Source: Bacteroidales bacterium (GTDB lineage: Bacteria > Bacteroidota > Bacteroidia > Bacteroidales > JAADJA01). Taken from it: a stretch of 58,075 nucleotides of DNA. The DNA is taken from the NCBI GenBank assembly GCA_016933115.1, contig JAFGBL010000210.1:1-58075 (forward strand). The letters are read 5' to 3'. The notes beneath the pieces were generated by a model. The model saw only the letters and a list, made by a program, of their open reading frames with translations. It was not told the origin of the DNA and searched no databases. The translations under genes were made by a program, and so were the position numbers. Of this stretch, positions 17,043 through 25,784 are shown in pieces (position 1 is the stretch's first letter; each line of letters begins with the position of its first letter).

Positions 17043-17870
17043 ATGGATCAATTCAGACCCGGAGGCTTCCGGATATTACCACCTGTTGTTAAGAACCTGA
17101 TCATAATCAACGGTTTATTTTTTCTTGCAACCATTGCTACCGGATCAAGGTTCGGTTTCGATTTGGTGGATACACTGGGCCTTCATTATTTTGCTGCTGA
17201 TAAATTCGAACCCTACCAGTTCATCACCTACATGTTCATGCATGGTGGTTTCATGCACATATTTTTCAACATGTTCGCTCTATGGATGTTTGGGAATGCG
17301 CTGGAAAATGTTTGGGGTCCGAAACGATTTCTTATTTACTACATAATCACCGGTATCGGTGCTGCGCTAACCCATTATCTTGTATTTTATTTTCAGATAT
17401 CTCCTGTGCTGTCTGCCATTAATGGGTTCCTGGATGATCCTTCCCATGAAGCACTCAACAAAATCCTGAATTCCGATTACTTTAAAATAGCATCCGTGGA
17501 AATCCAGAACCACTACAATGCATTCAGGATTGAATACAATAATATCATTCATAGCAATCCCACCAAGGCGTTGCAACTGAGTATCGACTTTATGTCGCAG
17601 TACAAGATTGATTTTCTGAATGCTCCTGTTGTTATCGGTGCATCGGGTGCAGTGTTCGGTATTTTGCTGGCTTTCGGGATGATGTTTCCCAATGCCCTCA
17701 TTTATGTATATTTTGCCATACCGGTTAAGGCCAAATATTTCGTTATGATATACGGTGCCATCGAATTGTTTTCAGGTATTGCGGATACAGGCAGTAACGT
17801 CGCCCACTTTGCGCACCTTGGTGGTATGGTATTTGGGTATTTCATTTTACTCTACTGGAAACGAAGATAA
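17043..17870 (+). CDS. Rhomboid-family intramembrane serine protease (first of two)
   Basis: 275 residues from the ATG right after mutL; an earlier in-frame ATG at 17016 would overlap mutL. About six membrane helices. Rhomboid marks are FMHGGFMHIFFNMFALWMFG in the second helix, the nucleophile Ser201 in IGASGAVFG and His258 in FAHLGGMVFG, so the catalytic dyad is complete. Between helices 3 and 4 lies a polar insertion of about 75 residues (roughly 122-196), which should form an extra-membrane domain; I believe this insertion is frequent in Bacteroidota rhomboids. The family cleaves transmembrane substrates inside the membrane; the substrate here is unknown. It is followed 17 bases later by a second rhomboid. 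Confidence 0.9.
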   Translation: MDQFRPGGFRILPPVVKNLIIINGLFFLATIATGSRFGFDLVDTLGLHYFAADKFEPYQFITYMFMHGGFMHIFFNMFALWMFGNALENVWGPKRFLIYYIITGIGAALTHYLVFYFQISPVLSAINGFLDDPSHEALNKILNSDYFKIASVEIQNHYNAFRIEYNNIIHSNPTKALQLSIDFMSQYKIDFLNAPVVIGASGAVFGILLAFGMMFPNALIYVYFAIPVKAKYFVMIYGAIELFSGIADTGSNVAHFAHLGGMVFGYFILLYWKRR

Positions 17871-17887
17871 ACGGATTATTTGTCAAT

Positions 17888-18835
17888 ATGAATAATTACA
17901 ACAACGGAAATTTTTATACGCCTCGTCAGAACCCACTCGATGGATTGAAAAGTTTTTTCAAGTCCAACAATATGCTTGTAAAACTGATCATCATCAATGT
18001 GGCGGTTTGGCTGATCATCCGGTTTATTGATGTCATGTTCGATTTGTTCAATACCCACATCACCGAAGATTTGTTGAGCTGGCTGGCAGTACCTGCCTCA
18101 ATGGGCAAGTTAATCACCAGACCCTGGACCTTGGTCACCTACATGTTTTTACATTTTGATTTCCTGCATATCCTCTTCAACATGCTCTGGTTATACTGGT
18201 TTGGCAGGATATTCCTGGAATACCTGAGTGAACGGCAGCTCCTTTCAATCTATTTATTCGGCGGGCTGGCCGGTGCCTTGTTTTATATTTTATCATTCAA
18301 TATTTTCCCGAAATTTCAGGATGCGTATTTGATGTCAATGGCACTTGGGGCTTCGGCTTCGGTAGTGGCCATTGTTGTTGCCATTTCCTACTATGTGCCG
18401 AATTACAGGATACATCTCCTTTTTTTCGGGCCGGTAAAGATCATTTATATCGCTTTATTTTCAATTGGTTTGGACATATTGATGATAAAATCGTCCAACT
18501 CCGGCGGGCACCTGGCACACCTTGGCGGAGCCATGTGGGGATTTTTTTACATCTACATGCTGAAAAAAGGCTCTGACCTCAGTTACTGGGTCAAAGGAAT
18601 TTCATTCAAACGGTTCAATGCCTATTTTTTCAGACCCAAAAAAACCAAATTCAGGAACGTTTATACAAACAACTCATCCCGACCGAAAACAGATGAAGAC
18701 TACAACCTCGAAAAGATGAAGAGGCAGGAAAGGATTGACGAAATCCTGGATAAAATTTCTAAATCGGGTTATGAAAGCCTGAGCAAGGAAGAAAAAGAAT
18801 TACTTTTTAAAACGAGTAATAAAAAAAGCAACTAA
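17888..18835 (+). CDS. Rhomboid-family protein (second of two) with C-terminal cytoplasmic tail
   Basis: 315 residues. Six membrane helices in residues about 33-230. The helix-2 phrase is FLHFDFLHILFNMLWLYWFG. The active-site segment reads LGASASVVA: Ser156 is present, but the glycine after it, almost always found (GxSG), is alanine. His211 in HLAHLGGAMWG is present. The dyad is therefore intact, but the oxyanion-loop neighbour differs from the first rhomboid. The last 85 residues are basic and polar, with a helical end (EKMKRQERIDEILDKISKSG) that resembles the small helical tail of Bacteroidota rhomboids (a DUF6576-like segment). It probably works beside the first rhomboid, since the two genes are in one operon. 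Substrate unknown. Confidence 0.88.
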   Translation: MNNYNNGNFYTPRQNPLDGLKSFFKSNNMLVKLIIINVAVWLIIRFIDVMFDLFNTHITEDLLSWLAVPASMGKLITRPWTLVTYMFLHFDFLHILFNMLWLYWFGRIFLEYLSERQLLSIYLFGGLAGALFYILSFNIFPKFQDAYLMSMALGASASVVAIVVAISYYVPNYRIHLLFFGPVKIIYIALFSIGLDILMIKSSNSGGHLAHLGGAMWGFFYIYMLKKGSDLSYWVKGISFKRFNAYFFRPKKTKFRNVYTNNSSRPKTDEDYNLEKMKRQERIDEILDKISKSGYESLSKEEKELLFKTSNKKSN

Positions 18836-18848
18836 AACCCGATAAACT

Positions 18849-19988
18849 GTGAGCAGCGACAAGCCCAAACGCAAATTCCGGTTGTTGACGACGGTTATCT
18901 TTTTCCTTAACCTGCCCGTCTTGATGTTGCTCATCGGATCATACCTTGCTTTTTACATCGATCCTGTATCGTCCACATTATTTGCACTTGCCGGCCTGGC
19001 TTACCCTTTTATACTTTTGCTCAACATTTTATTTCTAATCTTTTGGATTTTTACAAAAATCAAATATGCCATTTTACTGCTTGTTTTTATCTTGCTTGGT
19101 TGGAACCATATGGGGCGCGTTATTCAATTCAAGGGTTCTGAAATAAAGGAAGAACAGGAATCCTTTAAAATTCTTTCGTACAACGTCCAGAATTTTGTAA
19201 AGGAAAACGTATCAACCACCAGGTATGTCACTGACCAGAAGATTCGGAATGACATTACTAATTTTATTAAAAACCAGGAAGCGGACATTATCTGCATACA
19301 GGAATTCCTTTACGACGGTAAGGATTATGACAGATTTGGCAAAATTTTCGGGAAGGTGTTCAACTGCCCCAGTTATTTTATGAAAAATTACTACGATGCC
19401 ATCCGGGGAAAACTGGAATCGATTGCGACATTTTCCAGGTTCCCGATGCTGGAAAACGGTTCATTGGTTAATGATGAAAAGACTTTTGGCATCTACAGCG
19501 ATCTGCTCATCGGAAATGACACCATTAGGCTTTACAATTTGCACCTGGCGTCGATCCATTTCAAAAAAGAAGATTACGATTTCATCAACGACATCACTGA
19601 AAACCAATCACAACAGGAATTTAAAAAGAACACCCTGAATATCATCAGCAAGTTGCGAACCGCATTCGTAAAAAGGAGCCGGCAGGTTTCAATCCTCGAA
19701 AGCCATATAGCCGGTTGCCCATACCCTATGATCGTTTGCGGTGATTTCAACGACACCCCCCTCTCCTATGCATACCATAAAACATCCAGGGGGCTGAAAG
19801 ATTCGTTTGTCGAAAGCGGATCGGGGTTTGGAACCACCTTCAACGAAGAGACATTCCCGGCCATCCGCATCGATTATATTTTTCATTCTCCAGTTTTCAC
19901 TTCCGGTGATTTCAACCGCTATAAAATACCTTATTCCGACCACTATCCCATTTCATGCAAATTAAGCAAGCAGGAATTTGCAGAATAA
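18849..19988 (+). CDS. Membrane-anchored endonuclease/exonuclease/phosphatase-family protein
   Basis: 379 residues starting at GTG, 13 bases after the second rhomboid. Three membrane helices in residues 10-90, then an EEP domain about 105-375 with the family motifs in order: ILSYNVQNF (metal-site Asn), ICIQEF (metal-site Glu), LYNLHLASIH, CGDFNDTPLSYAY (catalytic Asp and Asn), IDYIFHS, and YSDHYPISC with the final Asp-His. The fold cuts phosphodiesters in nucleic acids, phosphoinositides or sphingomyelin. The membrane anchor argues against a simple DNA-repair nuclease; the true substrate cannot be read from the sequence. It probably belongs to the mutL/rhomboid operon, because the spacing is short throughout. 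Confidence 0.85.
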   Translation: MSSDKPKRKFRLLTTVIFFLNLPVLMLLIGSYLAFYIDPVSSTLFALAGLAYPFILLLNILFLIFWIFTKIKYAILLLVFILLGWNHMGRVIQFKGSEIKEEQESFKILSYNVQNFVKENVSTTRYVTDQKIRNDITNFIKNQEADIICIQEFLYDGKDYDRFGKIFGKVFNCPSYFMKNYYDAIRGKLESIATFSRFPMLENGSLVNDEKTFGIYSDLLIGNDTIRLYNLHLASIHFKKEDYDFINDITENQSQQEFKKNTLNIISKLRTAFVKRSRQVSILESHIAGCPYPMIVCGDFNDTPLSYAYHKTSRGLKDSFVESGSGFGTTFNEETFPAIRIDYIFHSPVFTSGDFNRYKIPYSDHYPISCKLSKQEFAE

Positions 19989-20062
19989 ATGATCATTCAA
20001 AAGTCATTTAAGAAATCTTCCTTAACTTAGCTACCTTTATTGAACCTTTTTAGGATTTTGAC

Positions 20063-20767
20063 ATGAAACGTTTATTGATTTATATTTTCATTTTTCTATT
20101 CATTTCAGTTCCAATCATAACTATAAGCCAAAATGTATTGGATTCGCTTTTCCGGGAAAGAAATGAAAAATTTAATGATTACCTGATTTTTCGCAATACA
20201 ATGGGCCAGCGAACCTGGGAGAACCTGGTGAACCTGAATTCAAAAGCTCACGAGGTATTAAAGTTGGACAAAGAAATTATCACGATACTGAAAAAAGAAA
20301 TTGGTGAATTACAAATTCTGAAATCCGAATATGAACAACTCCAACTGCAAATCCTGGCGTTAAAAAAAGAGGCTGAAATCCAACGCACGATCACAGAGGA
20401 CAAAAAGTACATGATCAATATCCTGTTGATAGTAATTGCAGGATTGGGCATTTTGCTGTTGATTATGCTTGTGCTCTTCATCGACCGGCAAACACGTTAC
20501 CGCACTGCCAGGTTGGAACTGGAAAGGCTTTGGCATATGGGGGTTCATCCCGAAAATGATCATGAAAGCGAGGACATGATAAAATACAAGCTTTTAAATG
20601 AAAATTTAGAAAAGGAAATCGAAAAACTTAAAAACCAGAACCAGGAAATCAAAAAGCACCTGCTCGATACGGAAGAAAAATTGCATAGAGAGACGGAATC
20701 CAAAAATAAAATTGAGTCTGAAATCCGGTCGATGATTGAGGATATTAAAAGAGCTGGGCAAAAATAA
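20063..20767 (+). CDS. Coiled-coil membrane protein (hypothetical)
   Basis: 234 residues. Hydrophobic signal-like start (1-22, ends ITIS-QN), a helical region about 60-115, a membrane helix about 118-141 (INILLIVIAGLGILLLIMLV) and a long cytoplasmic coiled coil about 170-234, rich in Glu and Lys heptads (ENLEKEIEKLKNQNQEIKKH). The likely topology is periplasmic helical domain, one membrane span, cytoplasmic coiled coil. No enzyme motif. The element TACCTTTA at 20032-20039 is one base off the -7 consensus. It is followed by a long imperfect palindrome. Function unknown. Confidence 0.7.
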   Translation: MKRLLIYIFIFLFISVPIITISQNVLDSLFRERNEKFNDYLIFRNTMGQRTWENLVNLNSKAHEVLKLDKEIITILKKEIGELQILKSEYEQLQLQILALKKEAEIQRTITEDKKYMINILLIVIAGLGILLLIMLVLFIDRQTRYRTARLELERLWHMGVHPENDHESEDMIKYKLLNENLEKEIEKLKNQNQEIKKHLLDTEEKLHRETESKNKIESEIRSMIEDIKRAGQK

Positions 20768-20777
20768 AATCTTACGC

Positions 20778-20820
20778 TTAACCTTATTAATTCATAAAAT
20801 TTATGAATTTTTCAGGTTAA
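20778..20820. repeat. Long imperfect palindrome between two genes
   Basis: TTAACCT (20778-20784) pairs with AGGTTAA (20814-20820). Inside these, AATTCATAAA (20789-20798) pairs with TTTATGAATT (20800-20809) around a single central base. The two stems are separated by short unpaired stretches. It begins 10 bases after a stop codon and could be a weak terminator or an operator. The run of four T after the inner stem fits termination. Confidence 0.5.
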
Positions 20821-20867
20821 AATCAAGCCTTTTATAAACATCAATTGTTGGCACCTGTTTACATTTC

Positions 20868-21272
20868 ATGGAACAAACTCCAGATTACCTGATCTTATTC
20901 GACGACCGGTGCAACCTGTGCTCCTGGCTTGTCCGCTACATCCTGAAAAGGGATAAAAAGGATATTTTCCGGTTCGGTTCGTTGTTTTCCGCTAAGGGAA
21001 AACAGATAAAAAAGCCACTGCCGTGGGAGCAGCAAAAAAACACAATTATATATTTCGAAAACAATGAAGTTTTTACCCAATCGGATGCAGCCATCAGAAT
21101 CCTGGTCAGGTTGGGTGGAATTTACTCATTATTCAAGGCTTTTGTTCTGATCCCCAAACCGGTTCGAGATTCCATTTATAAAATCATCGCCAAATATCGA
21201 TACCGGATTTTCGGTCGAAGGGAAAAGCCCATGGAACCGCCGTTACATCATAAATGGAAATTTATTGATTGA
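20868..21272 (+). CDS. DCC-family thiol-disulfide oxidoreductase (DUF393)
   Basis: 134 residues. The family signature is at the start: LILFDDRCNLCSWLVRYIL, with the thioredoxin-like CNLC pair at Cys18 and Cys21 and the FDD that precedes it. FRFGSL and the later SDAAIRILVRLGGIYSLF are also typical. Predicted to be a small cytoplasmic or membrane-associated redox protein; no physiological substrate is established for the family. Start ATG is the first in frame. The 211 bases that follow, up to the convergent pepP gene, contain nothing that I recognise. Confidence 0.85.
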   Translation: MEQTPDYLILFDDRCNLCSWLVRYILKRDKKDIFRFGSLFSAKGKQIKKPLPWEQQKNTIIYFENNEVFTQSDAAIRILVRLGGIYSLFKAFVLIPKPVRDSIYKIIAKYRYRIFGRREKPMEPPLHHKWKFID

Positions 21273-21483
21273 TTATGAAGATAACCCTAAAAATACAGAA
21301 TTATAGTAGTAAATCAATATTGATAATCCAATGAGGGCTGGAAAATTATGAAACTTGATAAACCAAAAATTGACTGGTAAATGGTTCACAGGATTTATTT
21401 AAAATTACCCTTTGCTTTCCCGGGTTTATGTGTTTTATCAGAATGATAAATTACATCAAACCTTCAAATGCAAGTGTATTGTT

Positions 21484-22878
21484 TTACAACCGGTCAGCCA
21501 TGGTTTCTTCCACTTCAGCCACCGTTTTGGGGATTGGCCTGCCAAGCACTTTGTAACCGGTATCTGTCACCAGGATATCGTCTTCAATACGGATACCGCC
21601 GAAATCCCTGTAAGCTTCCACCTTATCGTAGTTTATAAAATTGGTGAATTTCTTTTCGCCTTTCCATTTGTCAATGAGTGCCGGAATAAAATAAATTCCA
21701 GGTTCTATGGTAAATACAAATCCAGGCTGGTGTTTTTTGCCCAGCCTTAAAAATGCAGTCCCAAACTGGGTACTCCTTTTGATCTCATCATCATATCCCA
21801 CATAGTTTTCGCCAAGGCCTTCCAGGTCGTGCACATCCAGCCCCATCATGTGGCCAAGTCCGTGCGGGAAGAACATGGCATGGGCACCTTCATTCACGGC
21901 ATCTGCGGTATTGCCCTTCATCAAACCCAGGTTTTTCAAGCCATCGGTAATAATGGTGGCAGCCATCAAATGGAGTTTTTGGTTTGAAATTCCCGGCTGT
22001 GTTGCTTCAATGGTCTTCATATTGGCTTCCAGAACGATTTCATAAATATCTTTTTGTTTTTGGTTGAATTTTCCACCAACCGGAACAGTACGGGTGATAT
22101 CACTGGCGTAATGCATGGTGGTTTCTGCACCTGCATCGGTCACCATCATCCGCCCTTCTTTCAACACATTGCCATGGTGATGATTATGAAGCGTTTCGCC
22201 ATGGATACTTAAAATAATTGGAAAAGAAACCGGTCCGCCTTTAGCCAGGGATATTCCTTCAATGGCTCCGGCAATTTCCCGCTCAATCCTGCCCGGATAG
22301 GACATGCGCATGGAGGTGGTGTGCATTTCCCACGCAATATCGACTGCTTTCTCAATTTCAGCAATTTCATGCCGATCCTTTACCGACCTCAGTTTGATGA
22401 CCCCTTTTATCAAAGCTTCGGAGGCCTGGTTCCGGATTTCACTGATTGGAATCCCCAACAGGTTTTCTAATGAAATAAAGGATTCACCACGGTAGGGAGG
22501 CAGAAAATGGATTTTCCTCCCCCTGGCCTTTGCTTCATTGATCAATTTGGGCAATGATTTTAACGGTTCGGTAAAATGAATGCCGGCTTTGGCAGCACGT
22601 TCACTCATCAGAGGTTGCGGCCCCATCCAGATGATATCGTCAAGGTCCACGTTATCACCGAAAATATAATCTTTGTCGTTATCGACATCCATAACACCAG
22701 CGAGGTCGGGTGAATCAAGTCCGAAAAAATAAAGAAAACTGCTGTCCTGCCTGAAATGATAAGTATTGGCAGGATAATTATAGGAAGCCTCGGGGTTGCC
22801 CAAAATTAAAATCAAACCACTTCCAACATCTTTTTTCAGGCGGTTTCTTCTGTCGGTATAAATTTTTGAGTCGAACAT
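21484..22878 (-). CDS. pepP: Xaa-Pro aminopeptidase (aminopeptidase P, M24B)
   Basis: 464 residues. N-terminal AMP_N domain about 1-160 (FRQDSSFLYFFGLDSPDLAG), C-terminal pita-bread metallopeptidase domain about 175-460. The two-metal site is visible: Asp in TDAGAE, Asp in ASDITRTVPVGG, His in HGLGHMMGLDVHD, Glu in TIEPGIYF and Glu in GGIRIEDD. The enzyme removes an N-terminal residue that precedes proline, which other aminopeptidases cannot do, and needs two manganese ions. No signal peptide, so cytoplasmic. It is a single-gene unit convergent with the DCC gene. A near-consensus TACCTTAG lies on the minus strand upstream of the start. Confidence 0.93.
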   Translation of the reverse strand: MFDSKIYTDRRNRLKKDVGSGLILILGNPEASYNYPANTYHFRQDSSFLYFFGLDSPDLAGVMDVDNDKDYIFGDNVDLDDIIWMGPQPLMSERAAKAGIHFTEPLKSLPKLINEAKARGRKIHFLPPYRGESFISLENLLGIPISEIRNQASEALIKGVIKLRSVKDRHEIAEIEKAVDIAWEMHTTSMRMSYPGRIEREIAGAIEGISLAKGGPVSFPIILSIHGETLHNHHHGNVLKEGRMMVTDAGAETTMHYASDITRTVPVGGKFNQKQKDIYEIVLEANMKTIEATQPGISNQKLHLMAATIITDGLKNLGLMKGNTADAVNEGAHAMFFPHGLGHMMGLDVHDLEGLGENYVGYDDEIKRSTQFGTAFLRLGKKHQPGFVFTIEPGIYFIPALIDKWKGEKKFTNFINYDKVEAYRDFGGIRIEDDILVTDTGYKVLGRPIPKTVAEVEETMADRL

Positions 22879-23072
22879 AAATTAGCGTTTTATTAATAAA
22901 AAAAATGATTGATCAAATAATTGCGAAGCTAAGGTATTAATAATCTTGATTTCGTGAGGTAAATTTATTAAATTTGGGCTGCCATAAAAAGTTGATCAAC
23001 AAATAGGAATTTATTTTATTATTTTAGCACAACAAGTGAATCACAACGATGATATTTATAAAAATCTAGTTT

Positions 23073-23906
23073 ATGAAAATTCGTCATCCGTCAGTAGCTG
23101 GCCGGTTTTATCCTGGCACTAAAAATGAGATTGATCTTCAACTCACACAGATATTACTTAAAGAGAAGCCATTTATCAACCTTGAATTGGCCGATAAAAA
23201 GATTATTGGTGCGGTCGTTCCTCATGCAGGGTACATGTTTTCGGCCTACCAGGCCATTCACTTTTTTGAAATTTTAAAAAATTCCTTTCAAAGGTTTGAT
23301 ACATTTGTGATCGTCAACCCCAATCATACCGGTTATGGTTCCGGAATTGACCTGGATGAAAATGATTATTGGGAAACGCCTTATGGAAAGGTTGAAATTG
23401 ACAGGGAACTATATGATCAGCTTGACTTTCCCGAATCGGCTGACGCCCATGCATATGAACATTCAGGCGAGGTAATGGTTCCCTTATTGCAATTCAGCCT
23501 GGAATATCCCTTCCGAATTGCACCCATTACCCTTTCAAAGCAGAATCCAAAAAATGCGCGTTTACTGGCAGAAGCTATTAAAAAAGCGAAACAAAAATTA
23601 GTTAAAAATATTTGCATAATCGCATCATCCGATTTTTCCCATTATGTTGATCCTAATGAAGGTAAACAAATAGACAGTTACGTCATCGACCGTATTTTAC
23701 AATTCGATACTGAGGGAGTTTTTCGTGAAGTTCAGGATAAAAAAATTTCCGTTTGCGGTTACGGGCCCATCATGACGTTGATAGAATATGCCAAACGATT
23801 TTCCGGTAATCCACAAGTAAAAGTACTAAAGATAGGTCATTCGGGAGAGGTCATCCCATCGGATGAGGTGGTGGATTATGTAAGTATTTTGTTTTATGAG
23901 GATTAA
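23073..23906 (+). CDS. amrB: Memo-family protein (AmmeMemoRadiSam system protein B)
   Basis: 277 residues, the whole length being one Memo domain: RHPSVAGRFYPG at the start, VVPHAGYMFSAYQA, NPNHTGYGSG, EHSGEVMVPLLQF, IIASSDFSHYVDP and SVCGYGPIMTL. The conserved histidines (in PHAGY, NPNHT and DFSHY) and the Cys in VCGYGP are all present; in human MEMO1 these residues form a metal site. The fold is related to extradiol dioxygenases. In many prokaryotes it is fused to or sits next to an AMMECR1 domain and a radical-SAM protein; neither is found in this window. Biochemical role unknown. Confidence 0.9.
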   Translation: MKIRHPSVAGRFYPGTKNEIDLQLTQILLKEKPFINLELADKKIIGAVVPHAGYMFSAYQAIHFFEILKNSFQRFDTFVIVNPNHTGYGSGIDLDENDYWETPYGKVEIDRELYDQLDFPESADAHAYEHSGEVMVPLLQFSLEYPFRIAPITLSKQNPKNARLLAEAIKKAKQKLVKNICIIASSDFSHYVDPNEGKQIDSYVIDRILQFDTEGVFREVQDKKISVCGYGPIMTLIEYAKRFSGNPQVKVLKIGHSGEVIPSDEVVDYVSILFYED

Positions 23907-24275
23907 ATTTTAAATTGAAGAGTTTTGGTGGTCATGTGGCGAATATAGTTGCCGTTGCAGGGTTGATATGTCAATGCTGATAAAAAAACGGTATTTTAAT
24001 AAAAGTGAAAACAAATACGAGAACCTGCATGAAAAGCCAAATGATAAATTCCCGATACCAAATCTCAAAGAATTAAATGCGATCAGGACAAAATGATCCG
24101 TGACCGAAAAGGGAAAATAAAATTGCTGGTCATAGTTGTACTCTAACTCATGGCCGGGTTCCTCATTAAGTACTGGACTTTTTTTTAAAAAATGATACAG
24201 ATTTCTCTTTTTCACCTGATCAGAAAAATATTTTGATATTTTTGGCATCCAATGTTTTCAATCAAATCATTCGAT
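23907..24275. other. Intergenic region, 369 bases
   Basis: It holds the -7 element at 24237-24244 near its right end. A minus-strand reading frame of 112 codons fills most of it, but has no recognisable domain, no upstream promoter, and runs over the next gene's promoter; I treat it as chance. AT-rich, with nothing else recognisable. Confidence 0.5.
24237..24244 (+). promoter_or_regulatory. Bacteroidota -7 element (TATTTTTG)
   Basis: TAnnTTTG match 31 bases before the ATG at 24276. Transcription would begin near 24251, so the earlier in-frame ATG at 24252 has no leader and is unlikely to be the start. Confidence 0.5.
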
Positions 24276-25664
24276 ATGAAAAGAAATTTATTGTTCCTAT
24301 TGTCCCTGATTTTTATAGTTTCTTGTGCTGGCCCTCAAAAACCGCCGATTCAAAATAGGTTTGAAAAGGCACAGGAAATAAGAAATGAAACCAAACGTTG
24401 CTGGGAAGCTTATAAAACCTATGCCTGGGGAAGCGATGTCCTGTTACCCATAAGCAAAAGCTCTGAAAACTGGTACAAACACCCGCTGTATATTTCTCCC
24501 ATTGATGCCTACAGCACACTTAGGGTTATGGGATTGAACAACGAAGCCGCACAAATTGAAACTTACGTTACAGATAGCCTGGATTTTGACAAGGATATTT
24601 TCGTTAAGGTCTTCGAGGTCAATATCCGTGTTTTGGGTGGATTGCTTTCGATGTACCAGTACTCAGGAAATGAGAGAATTCTTGACAAAGCCGAAGATTT
24701 CGGAAGAAGGATGTTGCCTGCTTTTGAATCGGGAACCGGAATCCCGCATTACTGGGTGAATCTCAAAACCGGTGACACCAGAGGAGATACCATAAATGTG
24801 GCAGAAGCCGGAACCTACTTACTTGAGATGGGAATCCTGAGTTATTTTACCGGCAATCCCATTTATTATCAAAAGGCAAAACGAGCCACAAAGGCAGTTT
24901 ATGAGCGTCGCTCCGATTTGGGATTGATCGGCGAACGAATCGACATCAACACCGGCGAATGGACCAACACCAACAGCCATATTTGTGCCGGGATCGATTC
25001 GTATTATGAATACCTTTTCAAAGCCTGGTTACTTTTTGGAGACCCCGAACTTAAGGAAATCTGGGATACAAGCATTGTCGCCGTTCAAAAGTATCTCCCT
25101 GAATTTAACGATTCATTGCTTTGGTATGGAAGGGTGAACATGAATACCGGTGAAAAGACCAGCAGCGTAGTCACTTTATATGATGCATTTTTCCCTGCTT
25201 TGCTGGCTCTGTCTGGAGACCTCGATAATGCCGAGGAACTGCAGAAAACCTGGGACTGGCTCTGGAATAAATACGGACTGGAACCCATGGCCTATAACTT
25301 TGAGACAAACCTGCCAACTTATCCGGTTTATGACCTGAACCCTGAAATTATTGAGTCGGCTTTTTATTTATACCATTTTACAGGTAATAAAAAATACGAA
25401 AAAATGGGAGAACAATACTGGGATGATATCAATAAGTACTGCCGTACCGATATTGCCTACACTGCCATTGAAAATGTTGAAACCATGGAAAAGCGCGATT
25501 ATATGGCAACTTATTTTTTTGCCGAAACATTAAAATACTTTTACCTGCTTTTCGGAGATCAGGGCCAATTCAATTTCGATGATTATATTTTCACCACCGA
25601 GGCCCACACATTTAAAAGGGATCAGTTTGACAAAGACTTGGTGAAAGAAAGGTTAGGGTTATAA
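24276..25664 (+). CDS. Lipoprotein alpha-1,2-mannosidase-like protein (GH47-like)
   Basis: 462 residues. Lipoprotein signal with lipobox IVSC (Cys17), then an all-helical (alpha/alpha)7-type barrel. GH47 features are KRCWEAYKTYAWGSDVLLPIS near the start, GLLSMYQYSGNERILDKAEDFG, GIDSYYEYLFKAWLLFGD with its acidic residues, LNPEIIESAFYLYHFTGN, and near the end FTTEAHTFKRD, where the threonine of the TEAH motif binds calcium in characterised enzymes. The family removes terminal alpha-1,2-linked mannose with inversion. The lipid anchor puts it on a membrane facing the periplasm or the surface, so substrates would be imported or external mannans or N-glycans. GH47 is mainly eukaryotic but known in bacteria. 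Other (alpha/alpha)-barrel families remain possible. Confidence 0.78.
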   Translation: MKRNLLFLLSLIFIVSCAGPQKPPIQNRFEKAQEIRNETKRCWEAYKTYAWGSDVLLPISKSSENWYKHPLYISPIDAYSTLRVMGLNNEAAQIETYVTDSLDFDKDIFVKVFEVNIRVLGGLLSMYQYSGNERILDKAEDFGRRMLPAFESGTGIPHYWVNLKTGDTRGDTINVAEAGTYLLEMGILSYFTGNPIYYQKAKRATKAVYERRSDLGLIGERIDINTGEWTNTNSHICAGIDSYYEYLFKAWLLFGDPELKEIWDTSIVAVQKYLPEFNDSLLWYGRVNMNTGEKTSSVVTLYDAFFPALLALSGDLDNAEELQKTWDWLWNKYGLEPMAYNFETNLPTYPVYDLNPEIIESAFYLYHFTGNKKYEKMGEQYWDDINKYCRTDIAYTAIENVETMEKRDYMATYFFAETLKYFYLLFGDQGQFNFDDYIFTTEAHTFKRDQFDKDLVKERLGL

Positions 25665-25784
25665 TAAATAAGAAACCAAATAAAAAGGAAAAGGAAAAGA
25701 AAAAGAAACAAGAACCAAAAACAATTAACTAATAACTGCTAACTATTAACTTCAAACTTCAATCTTCGAACTTCGAACTTCGAA
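25665..25784. repeat. Simple-sequence tract between convergent genes
   Basis: The left half is almost pure purine (AAAAGGAAAAGGAAAAG and similar), then ACTAATAACTGCTAACTATT-like steps, then three tandem units of CTTCGAA. It separates the stop codons of the GH47-like gene and murB. Such drifting tandem repeats are common in Bacteroidota spacers; no hairpin of terminator strength is evident. Confidence 0.6.

Noticed and set aside
23910-24248. Minus-strand open frame of 112 codons in the spacer before the GH47-like gene
   Set aside because: No domain, no ribosome site or promoter, and it covers the promoter of the next gene. Composition looks like an AT-rich spacer.
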